Below are positions 52,984 through 61,453 of a stretch of 64,000 nt of DNA, piece by piece. The notes under the pieces are model-generated. The model ran no database searches. It saw only the letters and a list, made by a program, of their open reading frames with translations, and was not told where the DNA came from. A program made the position numbers and the translations under genes. Origin of the DNA: Paenibacillus anaericanus (GTDB lineage Bacteria; Bacillota; Bacilli; Paenibacillales; Paenibacillaceae); the NCBI RefSeq assembly GCF_003994475.1, contig NZ_RZNY01000019.1:28957-92956 (forward strand), written 5' to 3'. The number at the start of each line of letters is the position of its first letter. Positions within the stretch are counted from its first letter, which is position 1.

Positions 52984-54825
52984 ATGACACAAATACAATC
53001 ACAGCTAAAGAATTGGCAGGGCGTGCCGTTCACGAATGTTATCATTGATGATGCGTTCTGGCGTCCGCGGCTTGAGGTGCTAAGAAAAGTTACGTTACCA
53101 ACCTGCTTGACGAAATGTGAGGAGACAGGACGTATATCGAATTTCGCCAGGGCAGGCGGATTAATGGAAGGAAAGTTTGAAGGTATTTATTTCAATGATT
53201 CTGATGTGTACAAGGTGCTCGAGGGTATTGCCTATTCGCTAATGTCGGAGCGGGACCCGGAGTTGGAAGCTGAGGCTGATCGGATTATTGAACTCTTAGC
53301 CGCAGCCCAGGAATCGGACGGTTACTTGTGCACTTATTATACGTTAGAAGCACCTGATAGCAAATGGACGGATATGGAGAAGCATGAGATGTACAATGGC
53401 GGCCATTTAATTGAGGCCGCGGTTGCATATTACGAAGCTACAGGCAAACGTACGCTTCTCGATGTTGCCTGTAGCTTGGTTGATCATTACGATCGTCTGT
53501 TTGGTCCAGGCAAGCGTCATTGGGTGGAAGGTCATGAGGAAATTGAGCTTGCTCTTGTGAAGCTATATCGCGTTACCCAAGAAGAACGATATTGGAAGCT
53601 GTCCCTATGGTTGCTTGAGGAACGGGGGCATGGACATGGAGTTGGCGAGATATGGGATAAGAAGGAATGGGGGCCTGCGTACTGCCAGGATGATGTTCCG
53701 GTTAGGGACATTGAGAAGGTGACCGGTCATGCTGTCCGCGCCATGTACCTATACACGGCGATGGCAGATGTTGTTCACGCTTCGGGAGATCCGGCTTATG
53801 TTGATGCCTTGCATAGGGTATGGGCACATACGGTAGAGCGCAACATGTATGTGACCGGAGGAATCGGACCATCCCGTCATAATGAAGGATTCACGCATGA
53901 CTATGATTTGCCGAATGAATCGGCCTATTGTGAGACTTGTGCCGCTATCGCCATGGTATTTTGGAACCATCGGATGAACCTATTATTTGGGGATGCCAAA
54001 TATGCTGATGTGGTAGAACGGGAAATGTACAATGGCGCTTTGGCTGGAATATCGTTGACAGGAGACAAGTTTTTCTATGTAAATCCGTTGGCTTCGAAAG
54101 GCGATCACCATCGTGTATCCTGGTTCGACACCTCATGCTGCCCAACGAATTTAGCAAGATTTCTACCTTCCATCGGTCAATATTCATATGCTCAAACAGG
54201 TCAGGGCATCGCTGTAAATCAATATATGAATGGTGAAGCTAAATTCGTGATTGAGAGTGGGCTGAACGTTAAGTTAAAACAAACAACTCAATATCCATGG
54301 GACGGTAAAGTAAAGCTTTCTGTAAACCCAGAGTCAAGTGGTTTTCTCAGTATCCGTTTGCGAGTACCAGGCTGGTGCAGGGGCTATAAGGTACAGGTCG
54401 GAGGGAAATACCTATCAAGAGTGGAGGCACAGACGGAACAAGGGTATATCGTAATAAGTCGAACTTGGTCACAGGATGATACGATTGTACTCGAGCTCGA
54501 TATGCCCGTAGAAATTGTTCGTGCGAGACAAGAGGTATCGGAGAATATAGGTCGTATTGCTATTCAACGAGGTCCAATCGTGTATTGTCTAGAGCAGACG
54601 GATAATTCTGAGCTTTCGTATGATGAGTATACATTTTCTGCCCATGAGAGGTTGCAAGTGGATCATCTACCGGAGCTACTCGGTGGCGTTACCATTCTGG
54701 TAGGTAAGAATGGAGAAGGTAAACCTTGTGAATTCATCCCTTACTATGCTTGGGACAACAGGGAGCCTGGCTTTATGCAAGTTTGGGTTCGTGAAGCGGA
54801 GGATGAAGGGCTCTATAGCTTGTAA
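52984..54825 (+). CDS. GH127-family beta-L-arabinofuranosidase
   Basis: A 613-residue cytosolic glycosidase (DUF1680). Zinc and catalytic residues known in HypBA1 can be placed: Glu301 in HNEGF, Glu317 and Cys319 in YCETCAA (acid/base and zinc ligand), and Cys385-Cys386 in DTSCCPTN, the first being the nucleophile. These enzymes release L-arabinofuranose from plant glycoproteins or arabinan. RBS AGTGAGG. It lies after the importer genes. Confidence 0.93.
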   Translation: MTQIQSQLKNWQGVPFTNVIIDDAFWRPRLEVLRKVTLPTCLTKCEETGRISNFARAGGLMEGKFEGIYFNDSDVYKVLEGIAYSLMSERDPELEAEADRIIELLAAAQESDGYLCTYYTLEAPDSKWTDMEKHEMYNGGHLIEAAVAYYEATGKRTLLDVACSLVDHYDRLFGPGKRHWVEGHEEIELALVKLYRVTQEERYWKLSLWLLEERGHGHGVGEIWDKKEWGPAYCQDDVPVRDIEKVTGHAVRAMYLYTAMADVVHASGDPAYVDALHRVWAHTVERNMYVTGGIGPSRHNEGFTHDYDLPNESAYCETCAAIAMVFWNHRMNLLFGDAKYADVVEREMYNGALAGISLTGDKFFYVNPLASKGDHHRVSWFDTSCCPTNLARFLPSIGQYSYAQTGQGIAVNQYMNGEAKFVIESGLNVKLKQTTQYPWDGKVKLSVNPESSGFLSIRLRVPGWCRGYKVQVGGKYLSRVEAQTEQGYIVISRTWSQDDTIVLELDMPVEIVRARQEVSENIGRIAIQRGPIVYCLEQTDNSELSYDEYTFSAHERLQVDHLPELLGGVTILVGKNGEGKPCEFIPYYAWDNREPGFMQVWVREAEDEGLYSL

Positions 54826-54851
54826 ATGATGGAAAGAAGGAGTTGTCTTCA

Positions 54852-55742
54852 TTGAAAGGAATAACGAACCCCCTTGTACCAGGTTGGTATGCAGATCCAG
54901 AGGCAAGGACTTACGAAGGGAAGCATTGGGTATATGCAACTCGGTCATACACGGAATATACGAAGCAGCTGAATTTAGACGCATTTAGTTCAGAAGATCT
55001 CATCCGCTGGGACAAACACGAAAGTATCATTGTAATGTCAGATTTCCCTTGGGTGTGGAGAGCTGTATGGGCACCTACTCATATTGAACATAATGGAAAA
55101 TACTACCTTGTATTCGCGACGAACGATATTCAATGTAACGATGAGGTTGGCGGCTTGGAGATCGCTGTAGCGGATTCTCCAGAAGGCCCGTACAGAGGCT
55201 ATCTCGGGAAACCGATCATTGACCGTTTCATCCACAATGCCCAACCGATAGATGCTCATCTCTTCAAAGACGATAACGGTTCGATCTATTTATATTATGG
55301 CGGCTGGAGCCATTGCAATGTAGCCGTGATGAATAATGATATGACAGGGCTCGTTCCGTTCAAAAATGGGGAGACCATCCTCTCCATTACTCCGGAGGGA
55401 TATGTGGAAGGACCTTGTATGATAAAAAAGGATGGACTTTATTACTTCATGTGGTCGATGGGGGGCTGGACGAATGGAACCTATTGCGTAGCGTATGGCG
55501 TAAGTGATAATCCGCTGGGGCCATTCGAGAATAAGGGTACGATTCTGGAAAAGCAAGAGCCAATCGCGGATGGCCCTGGTCATCACGGATATTTGCATTT
55601 CCCCGAGAATGATGAATGGCTTATCGTTTACCATCGCAGGATCATCGGAGATAATGAGCCTGGCAATCGCATGTTATGTATCGATAAAATGCATATTGAT
55701 GCTGGTGAAATCAAACCTGTTATTATGACGGATAAATGGTAG
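54852..55742 (+). CDS. GH43-family glycosidase
   Basis: A 296-residue five-bladed propeller enzyme without signal peptide. The three acidic residues can be placed: Asp in GWYADPEA, Asp in QPIDAHLF, and Glu in YVEGPCM. Activity is probably alpha-L-arabinofuranosidase or beta-xylosidase. I chose TTG at 54,852, which has AAGGAG 9 bases upstream; the TTG at 54,843 is too close to it. It ends the locus and is followed by a hairpin. Confidence 0.9.
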   Translation: MKGITNPLVPGWYADPEARTYEGKHWVYATRSYTEYTKQLNLDAFSSEDLIRWDKHESIIVMSDFPWVWRAVWAPTHIEHNGKYYLVFATNDIQCNDEVGGLEIAVADSPEGPYRGYLGKPIIDRFIHNAQPIDAHLFKDDNGSIYLYYGGWSHCNVAVMNNDMTGLVPFKNGETILSITPEGYVEGPCMIKKDGLYYFMWSMGGWTNGTYCVAYGVSDNPLGPFENKGTILEKQEPIADGPGHHGYLHFPENDEWLIVYHRRIIGDNEPGNRMLCIDKMHIDAGEIKPVIMTDKW

Positions 55743-55801
55743 TCGTCCATATGCCCTAATGCCTTAAAAAATACCGAGAAATACTAAACACTACAAACCT
55801 G

Positions 55802-55826
55802 CCCCGATTCTATAATAGAGTCGGGG
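55802..55826 (+). terminator. Hairpin at the end of the polysaccharide locus
   Basis: CCCCGATTCTAT pairs with AGAGTCGGGG with a small loop. The T run after it (TGATTT) is weak. Confidence 0.6.
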
Positions 55827-56107
55827 TGATTTGAAATTTGACGAAACGATCAGGATATAACGGTCTAACCTCTTGCCATTGCAAGTTGAACTTCCCCGAG
55901 TATTTGATAGTTTGATCATAACATTAGACTGCAGGACACGCCACGTTAACTCGTATTTCTTTCTAACATTTCTTCTAACATCGGTACAATAAGGAAGTTT
56001 CGAACGCATCACAATAAAATTGGTTCATCAGCTAAATCCTCTTGTCCTGTTTAGGTTTACAGACGAAAATTCCGATACATAGAGCAAGCGTCAAAATCAC
56101 AATTCCA
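55827..56107. other. Non-coding right end of block B
   Basis: About 280 bases without a gene. It contains the paired TTCTAACAT motif at 55,961-55,982 and a segment (CTTGTCCTGTTTAGGTTTAC, then ATTCCGATAC) homologous to 43,180-43,215. It leads straight into the attachment core. Confidence 0.6.
55961..55982. repeat. Paired TTCTAACAT motifs (right copy)
   Basis: TTCTAACATT and TTCTAACATC in direct orientation, 12 bases apart. They lie 126 bases before the attachment core, about as far as the left copy is after its core. Confidence 0.6.
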
Positions 56108-56163
56108 AGATTCAGGTTCTAGTGTCAGCAATGACGTGGAGGTTCGAGTCCTCTTGACCGCAT
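56108..56163. repeat. Second attachment-site copy (56-bp tRNA-Leu 3' core)
   Basis: Identical over 56 bases to 32,219-32,274. The tRNA 5' half is absent, so this copy is not a tRNA gene. It closes the block that starts at tRNA-Leu and opens block C. Confidence 0.92.
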
Positions 56164-56167
56164 CAAT

Positions 56168-56538
56168 TTAACAATAAACGAGCTCTTGAATTTTCTCTTG
56201 TAGAGATTCAGGAGCTTTTTGCATACTCGGAATTTGCAAGGTATTGCTCATTACTTGAGCCGAAGAAATCTTTGAGCTGTATTCAAGATAAACATAAATG
56301 TTGGCGGTCGTGGAATAATGGCTATGCCCTAGCCATGTCTGAATTTCCTTTAAGCTGCACCGTTCGCCAGCAGTAAGCTTGTACAACTATGCCGAAGATC
56401 ATGAAACCAAATCAGCCGTAAATTATGTTTTTTCAGAACGAGCGGAAAATGTTGAGTAATATAACCCGGCTTAATTCGCTCTCTCAGCTTATCGGCTGCT
56501 GTCAGGTTCGTATATCTGTTTGTAAGGTCCGCTTGCAA
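56168..56538 (-). pseudogene. Second tyrosine integrase remnant, frameshifted
   Basis: The catalytic domain is recognisable in two frames: RLIWFHDLRHSCTSLLLANG, then after a one-base deletion KEIQTWLGHSHYSTTANIYV. It is related to but distinct from the remnant at 32,641-33,084. The N-terminal part breaks down above 56,538. It stands directly after the second attachment core, as the first remnant does after the first. Confidence 0.82.
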
Positions 56539-56596
56539 GGTCCGCGCAAGCGGAAATCCTTGATAAGGAAGGCTGTCGAGGTTATCTTAACAGCCT

Positions 56597-56632
56597 AAGC
56601 GGTCATTATGGATTGTTCCATAACGACCGCTT
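56597..56632. terminator. Strong hairpin
   Basis: AAGCGGTCATTATGGA pairs with TCCATAACGACCGCTT around TTGT, with one mismatch. The T run is short; it may end minus-strand transcription of the rhamnulokinase remnant. Confidence 0.65.
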
Positions 56633-56644
56633 GTGTTGCAGGTA

Positions 56645-57090
56645 TTAATCGGCTTCGATAACGTCTTTCTTCAATATAATATTGCCGTACAGTGCCTCTT
56701 CCCCAGTGACGACCACTGCAGAGGCACTTTTAATCGAACCGCTCTTCCTGCGCCGACCATATGAATCCGCGTTACGGCACACCCGGTCAGCTGTTCCAAC
56801 TAGGAAACGGCGACCCGATAAGAGTCGGCCAGGCTGTCCAGAATGACGCGAATGACAGCACCGTTCAATTCTGGAACCGGCTGGCCGGTGTCACGGCAGT
56901 ATTCCGCGATCCGCGCCGGCATATCGCCAGGGGGCCCGAATAAGTGATCGTTCGGGTCGATAAGCGACGAATCCGGTCCGGCAGCTTTGGACAGCGCAGC
57001 CATCTCTTTAAAGTTGATGGCGCAGCCGGCTTCGGCATAGGCCCGCTGCGTCGCCAGTAGCCACAGGTCAGTGATATTCTTGAGCAGCAT
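56645..57090 (-). pseudogene. rhaB: Rhamnulokinase (RhaB) C-terminal fragment
   Basis: GC-rich fragment resembling the C-terminal ATP-binding half of L-rhamnulokinase: LWLLATQRAYAEAG, DPNDHLFGPPGDMPARI, CRDTGQPVPE and LDSLADSYR. It is interrupted by an in-frame TAG after SYRVAVS, then continues LEQLTGCAVTRIHMVGAG. After that the sequence no longer looks like RhaB (RKSGSIKSASAVVVTGEEAL). The first 300 or so residues of the enzyme are missing. It probably descends from a rhamnose-use locus. Confidence 0.78.
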
Positions 57091-57106
57091 GAATCACGCT
57101 TTCATA

Positions 57107-57149
57107 ATTTGAAAAAGGGATCGCCTGCTGCTGACGGTCCCTTTTTCAA
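57107..57149. terminator. Strong hairpin
   Basis: TTTGAAAAAGGGATCG pairs with CGGTCCCTTTTTCAAA around CCTGCTGCTGA. The flanking A and T tracts allow termination in either direction. Confidence 0.8.
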
Positions 57150-57438
57150 AGCGAAGCGTCTAAACAAATTGTGGGTGATTTACTTTTACAGTCTTGAAAG
57201 CCTCATCAGCAACGTCAAGAGAAAACTTAGCTTCTTCCTCACCCATCGTTCAGTTGGTGAACATATTATTCGATTTCAACTTACAATTTCGTGTTTTGCA
57301 TAACAATATTAGTTTTAAAATACGACATATTAGTAGAATCAACAATAGAATACTTGTTTTTGTGCTAATTCAACAAAGGCGCAGGCTTAAGACCAGCTAC
57401 CTTTCGATGGGGAGATGAGCTTGGCTATCGAACATCGA

Positions 57439-57627
57439 TCATTTTACCATTTTGGCCATTCTATACAATGAAAAAGCAGGCCTGTTAATTTCTCCTGTTA
57501 TTTCAAATCCCAATCTATGATACAATTTGGCTGCGAGATGATTGTCTTTTCTTACCGTCAAGGAACATTTGGCATAGCCGTGTAAGGAAGCTTGTTCTTC
57601 AGCAAATTTTATGAAATTCGTCTTCAT
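57439..57627 (-). pseudogene. GNAT acetyltransferase C-terminal fragment
   Basis: Sixty-two residues with the GNAT C-terminal pattern: FAEEQASLHGYAKCSLTVRK, DNHLAAKLYHRLGFEITGEI. The acetyl-CoA-binding R/Q-x-x-G-x-G/A motif and N-terminal half are missing, so the gene is truncated. Confidence 0.7.
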
Positions 57628-57697
57628 GTCCCTCTTTCAGGGTAAACGTCGAAAAGGATTGCTTTAGATTAAAGATGTTATGGCCAATAAAGTTTAC

Positions 57698-57835
57698 TTA
57701 CGATATGATAATATTTTTTTTAAGGTTTTTTTCAGACTCGGCAAGTGTATTCGCTGCGCTACCGAGAGCCATTTGATTCAGCTTAGCACCCACCAGCGAT
57801 TTGGAATTTGCTTTCATAATAGAGATTTGGCTCAT
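57698..57835 (-). CDS. Small reading frame downstream of the Asp23 gene (45 aa)
   Basis: ATG at 57,835 to TAA at 57,698, downstream of the Asp23-like gene on the same strand. The product is MSQISIMKANSKSLVGAKLN and then QMALGSAANTLAESEKNLKK, soluble and probably helical. Possible sites upstream are GGGGTG or AAGGA, neither ideal. It may be the N-terminal stub of a longer gene. Unrecognised. Confidence 0.45.
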   Translation of the reverse strand: MSQISIMKANSKSLVGAKLNQMALGSAANTLAESEKNLKKNIIIS

Positions 57836-57885
57836 TTCCTTAACACCCCATATCATTTATTCCAGTCACTTATTGCTGTCTGAGA

Positions 57886-58236
57886 TTAATTAACGGATAG
57901 GGAAATCCCTTGTACTTTGACGTTTATAATACCAATAGATAGACCTGTATACTTCTCAATGGATTTCCGAACATTCCTTTGTAATTCTCTGCATACATCG
58001 TATATTCTTGCTCCATAATGAATGACAATGCTTAAATTAACATCCAGTCCTGATTCTGTCATATGAAGTTCAATGCCATTTTGCAGGCTTTTCCCACTTA
58101 ACTTGTTGGTGATTCCTTTGACGACCCCTGATGACATCGAAGCAATTCCCATTGTTGCTGTTGTTGTCTTGCCAATGATTTTAGAAATAGCATCTTTGGA
58201 AATCACGATACTCCCTAGTACGTTTTGAATCAACAT
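57886..58236 (-). CDS. Asp23/Gls24 family envelope stress protein
   Basis: A 116-residue protein of the alkaline-shock Asp23 family: GSIVISKDAISKIIGKTTTA, GITNKLSGKSLQNGIEL, LDVNLSIVIHYGARIYDVCR, ELQRNVRKSIEKYTGL. Such proteins sit at the membrane and belong to cell-envelope stress regulons. I chose ATG at 58,236, which has GAGGAGG 8 bases upstream. It lies 45 bases after the TetR gene, so the two form an operon. Confidence 0.87.
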   Translation of the reverse strand: MLIQNVLGSIVISKDAISKIIGKTTTATMGIASMSSGVVKGITNKLSGKSLQNGIELHMTESGLDVNLSIVIHYGARIYDVCRELQRNVRKSIEKYTGLSIGIINVKVQGISLSVN

Positions 58237-58281
58237 GTAGATTCCTCCTCGCATGGTACGCCTCTTTATAGTCCAGTGTGA

Positions 58282-58854
58282 TCAGTAATCAGTTGCTTTG
58301 AATCCATGGTAAAAAGTATTTACTACCAGTGCTGCCGCGGAATTTTTCGCAATATTGCCGCTCCTCACTTGCTGCCATGTTAGAAATAGCAGTGAGTAGA
58401 GGACATTAATGATCCATTCTTTATCGATATTTGGATGAAAATAACCTTTCTGTTGCAATCTTTCAATCACATGCAATACGGGTTTCCTTAGCTCGTGATC
58501 CGCTCCTTCAATTTCCTTGTTAAAGTTGACGGATGCATCATGAGCAAGAAAATAAATCTTGTCTCCTAACGGAATAAGTGCCTCAATCAACTCTGGAATG
58601 TATTTTTCATAGTTCTCCTCGTTCAAGGAAATTCCTTTCATGGTTTCACTTACGACTTCAATTGCCCGAAATCCCAGATGAATCATCAGTTGCTCTCTGC
58701 TTTCAACATATCGATGCAATGTGGCAATACCAATTCCTGCCCAATCAGCAATCTCGTTCATGGAAGCGTTTGGCTTTTCGATAAGTAGCATGGTAGCTAC
58801 ATCCAGAAGGCTGTTAAGTCTCACTTGCTTGATCGTTGTCATGTCTTTCTTCAT
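58282..58854 (-). CDS. TetR family transcriptional regulator
   Basis: A 190-residue regulator. The N-terminal helix-turn-helix is SMNEIADWAGIGIATLHRYV and the C-terminal part is an all-helical ligand domain. RBS GGAG. An inverted repeat, TGATAG-N6-CTATCA, lies just upstream and is a candidate autoregulatory operator. Confidence 0.9.
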   Translation of the reverse strand: MKKDMTTIKQVRLNSLLDVATMLLIEKPNASMNEIADWAGIGIATLHRYVESREQLMIHLGFRAIEVVSETMKGISLNEENYEKYIPELIEALIPLGDKIYFLAHDASVNFNKEIEGADHELRKPVLHVIERLQQKGYFHPNIDKEWIINVLYSLLFLTWQQVRSGNIAKNSAAALVVNTFYHGFKATDY

Positions 58855-58889
58855 TGAAACTCCTTTTTTTGATAGATATTATAAATAAT

Positions 58890-58907
58890 TGATAGAACTT
58901 ACTATCA
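58890..58907. promoter_or_regulatory. Candidate TetR operator
   Basis: TGATAGAACTTACTATCA is a perfect inverted repeat with 6-base arms and a 6-base spacer, 36 bases upstream of the TetR start codon. A further half-site TGATAG is at 58,870-58,875. Confidence 0.55.
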
Positions 58908-59193
58908 TTTTTTTGAATTTTAAGTCAATTATTAAGAATAGTCAAATAGGAGTAAAAAGATATGTTGTTTTTCTGTGATAATGTCACCCAAAGAACTCAA
59001 GAAAATTAAAGCTTCTTAATTATTAAGGATATTATGGAGATATAATATAAAATGTCTATTAAAACCAATAAATGGAGGTTATGGAAATAGGTGATTAAAA
59101 AAAGAAACCCTACATCTAAAAGACGCGGGCTTTTCGGTAAACTAATATCCAAAGGGTGTTTCTTACCTCTCTCTTATGAGAGGCGTTATTGTG
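58908..59193. other. Intergenic stretch between the TetR and CheX genes
   Basis: About 290 bases with no gene. It has a small hairpin (CTCTC-TTAT-GAGAG at 59,170-59,183) that could end minus-strand transcription of the CheX/hemerythrin pair. Confidence 0.5.
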
Positions 59194-59649
59194 TTATGCA
59201 ACCTTTTTTACAAGCTGAATGTCGACGAGAAGCTGACCGATGCTGGTTTCAAGCGTGAGTAACTTGTCTGATTTGTTCCGATTCGAGCAAGTATCGGCAA
59301 CTTCGATTGAAGGGGGCTGGATATCGCATTGAACCTGATCCGAGAACAAGCCTGTCATCGCATTGCCGCTGATGATGTTGACAACCTCGGAGATGGCAGA
59401 TGCGACGAAATCGTCCAGCTCGTTCATCTCCATTCCGGAGAGGATGCGGACAATTTCCAGAGTCATGCTTTCGGGAAAGTAGTAATCTATCTTGCCTTCC
59501 AAATCGCCGACGATGCCGATGCTGACGTTTACGGCTCTATTTTTCAACTCCGAAAGCTGCTCCGGTGGCGTGACTTGAATGTCCAGATCGAGCATCAGCC
59601 GAAAAACCTCCTGCGTTGCTATGAAAAAGGGATGGGTAAAATCGGTCAT
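59194..59649 (-). CDS. CheX-like chemotaxis phosphatase domain protein
   Basis: A 151-residue stand-alone protein of the CheC/CheX/FliY fold. The single conserved phosphatase motif is ISEVVNIISGNAM (E-x-x-N), as in CheX. The RAVNVSIGIVGDLEGKIDYYF strand block is typical. It overlaps the hemerythrin gene by 4 bases. No other chemotaxis gene is nearby, so the target may be a receiver domain elsewhere. Confidence 0.87.
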   Translation of the reverse strand: MTDFTHPFFIATQEVFRLMLDLDIQVTPPEQLSELKNRAVNVSIGIVGDLEGKIDYYFPESMTLEIVRILSGMEMNELDDFVASAISEVVNIISGNAMTGLFSDQVQCDIQPPSIEVADTCSNRNKSDKLLTLETSIGQLLVDIQLVKKVA

Positions 59650-60065
59650 GCTTCCACCTCCAGCCGGTGGATATAATCGGCAATCTTCTGGTCGGTGGCG
59701 GCAACGTGGTTGATCAGCCAGGCGACCAGTTTGCCTGCAAATTTTTGTACGAGAGGTTCCTCATAGCCCTGTTCCTCGAACAACTTCACGAATTCTTGAA
59801 CCTCGGAGGTAAATTCCGCATGTATTTCGCAGTGCCGATTACAATCGGGGTATCCTACTTTTCTCTGGTAGCACTCTTCGTCGTGAAAATGCTTCACTAC
59901 GTATTCCTTCATAAATTCCAGCGTTTCCTTCACCTTCTCGACCTTAAGCTCCCATGGTTCTTTGGAGCGAAGTACGAGCAAAAAGCTTTCAACCCGCTCA
60001 AACAATTCCATATGCTGCTTGTCGATCAAGTCAACGCCAAGCGTATACTTATCCTTCCACATCAT
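59646..60065 (-). CDS. Bacteriohemerythrin
   Basis: A 139-residue oxygen-binding di-iron protein. Iron-ligand motifs are present in order: LIDKQHMELFERVE, VVKHFHDEECYQRK, RHCEIHAEF, and LINHVAATDQKIADYI. I chose ATG at 60,065, which has GGAGGAG 8 bases upstream. The coupled CheX-like gene suggests an oxygen-linked signalling pair. Confidence 0.92.
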   Translation of the reverse strand: MMWKDKYTLGVDLIDKQHMELFERVESFLLVLRSKEPWELKVEKVKETLEFMKEYVVKHFHDEECYQRKVGYPDCNRHCEIHAEFTSEVQEFVKLFEEQGYEEPLVQKFAGKLVAWLINHVAATDQKIADYIHRLEVEA

Positions 60066-60549
60066 CAGTAGGTCTCCTCCTTGGCATTTTATGTAAAAAA
60101 TAAAAGGGCAAACATCATTATACGACATAACCCGACAAAAGGACTATGAACTTTGTTGCGGTCAGCTCGGGTTTCAGATTTGCTTGGAGACAGAGATTTG
60201 GCTGGATAAAGGCTTGTGCCACTGTAAAAGTAATTAGGTGTAAAGGTCTCGATTTTCTTTTCCAATGAATGATTGATTTTGATTTTGTGTTAAGATGGTT
60301 CGAAAGATCCAACGGTTGAACAAAAGACCTAAATATGGATATTAATGAACACTTAAGAAGTCTGACGAAAGAAATTAGTGAATGTTAAAGTCCTATAGAA
60401 CGTGCCTTTAAACCTGATTTAACCATAGCAAACTATTGGCTTAAAAATCCTAAAAACCGCAAATATGCAGATTAGCTTATCATAACGAGTTACAACCTAA
60501 GAGAATGTTTAAATTTAGTAAACAGTCGACAAAATGGGGGAATTTTCAA
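60066..60549. other. Gene-free stretch upstream of the hemerythrin and aldo/keto reductase genes
   Basis: About 480 bases with only short, unconvincing frames. It must hold the promoters of both divergent genes. No repeat or RNA gene was recognised. Confidence 0.5.
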
Positions 60550-61383
60550 ATGGAAAGTTACGTGTTGAATAATGGTGTTTTAATGCCAAAAATTGGTCTA
60601 GGCGTCTATAAAATTAAAAATGAAAACGAAGACGCTTTAATATGAGCTTTGAGAAATGGATATCGGCATTTAGATACCGCGGCTTTCTATCATAATGAGG
60701 AGCTTATTGCCAACGCGATAAAAAAATCAGGGCTAAAAAGAAGTGATATCTTTATCACAACAAAAGTATGGAGTTCTGATTTGGGGAAAAAGACAAAACA
60801 AGCTTTTGAAGTCAGCTTAAAAAAACTGCAAACCGATTATATTGATCTTTATTTGATCCATTGGCCAGCTACGAACTATCTTTACAGTTGGGGAGTAATG
60901 GAGGAGTTATATAACGAAGGAAAAATCAGAGCAATTGGTGTGGCTAATTTTGAACAGAATCATCTAGAAAACGTAATGAAACAGGGAACAATCATTCCTA
61001 CAGTAAATCAAATTCAAACGAACCCTTTCTTTCAACAAAATGAACTCCATGAATATCTGGTAAAGCACAACATACAACATGTAGCTTGGGGGCCCTTCGG
61101 ACATGGGAATAAGCAGTTATTTACTCATCCAGTGCTAACAGAGATCGCCGAGATGAATGGTAAAACTACGGCACAAATCATGCTAAGGTGGAGCATTCAA
61201 CGCGACATCGCGGTTATTCCGAAATCCATTAATCCAGTAAGACTGAAAAATAATATGGATATTTTTGATTTTAGCTTATCAGACGAAGAAATGAAAAGAA
61301 TATCCACATTAGAAAGAAACAAGAGAGGATTTAACAATCCAAATAACAAGCTTTTTTTATGGGTTACTCGCTTAATTCGTTAG
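60550..61383 (+). pseudogene. Aldo/keto reductase with premature stop
   Basis: ATG at 60,550 begins MESYVLNNGVLMPKIGLGVY, the usual start of an aldo/keto reductase. An in-frame TGA lies at 60,643-60,645 (codon 32, after EDALI). The frame continues ALRNGYRHLDTAAFYHNEEL to 61,383 with IHWPATN, AWGPFGHGNK and VIPKSINPVRLKNN intact. The catalytic Tyr is in AAFYHNE. The rest of the gene is well preserved, so the mutation is recent, or the C-terminal part starts inside. It is probably CGA (Arg) changed to TGA. Confidence 0.85.
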
Positions 61384-61398
61384 CATTCGAAGTTATAA

Positions 61399-61433
61399 GA
61401 AAGAGCTATTGGAGAACCTCCAATAGCTCTTTC
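61399..61433. terminator. Terminator between convergent genes
   Basis: GAAAGAGCTATTGGAG pairs perfectly with CTCCAATAGCTCTTTC around AAC, a 16-bp stem. Confidence 0.92.
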
Positions 61434-61453
61434 CTCTCTACATTCTTAATAGA

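Noticed and set aside
57680..57883. 67-codon plus-strand frame downstream of the GNAT remnant
   Set aside because: It lies antisense to a more plausible minus-strand frame in line with the Asp23 operon and lacks a ribosome-binding site.
60643..60645. In-frame TGA in the aldo/keto reductase as a selenocysteine codon
   Set aside because: Family members have Arg or similar there, the position is not catalytic, and no SECIS-like hairpin was seen after it.
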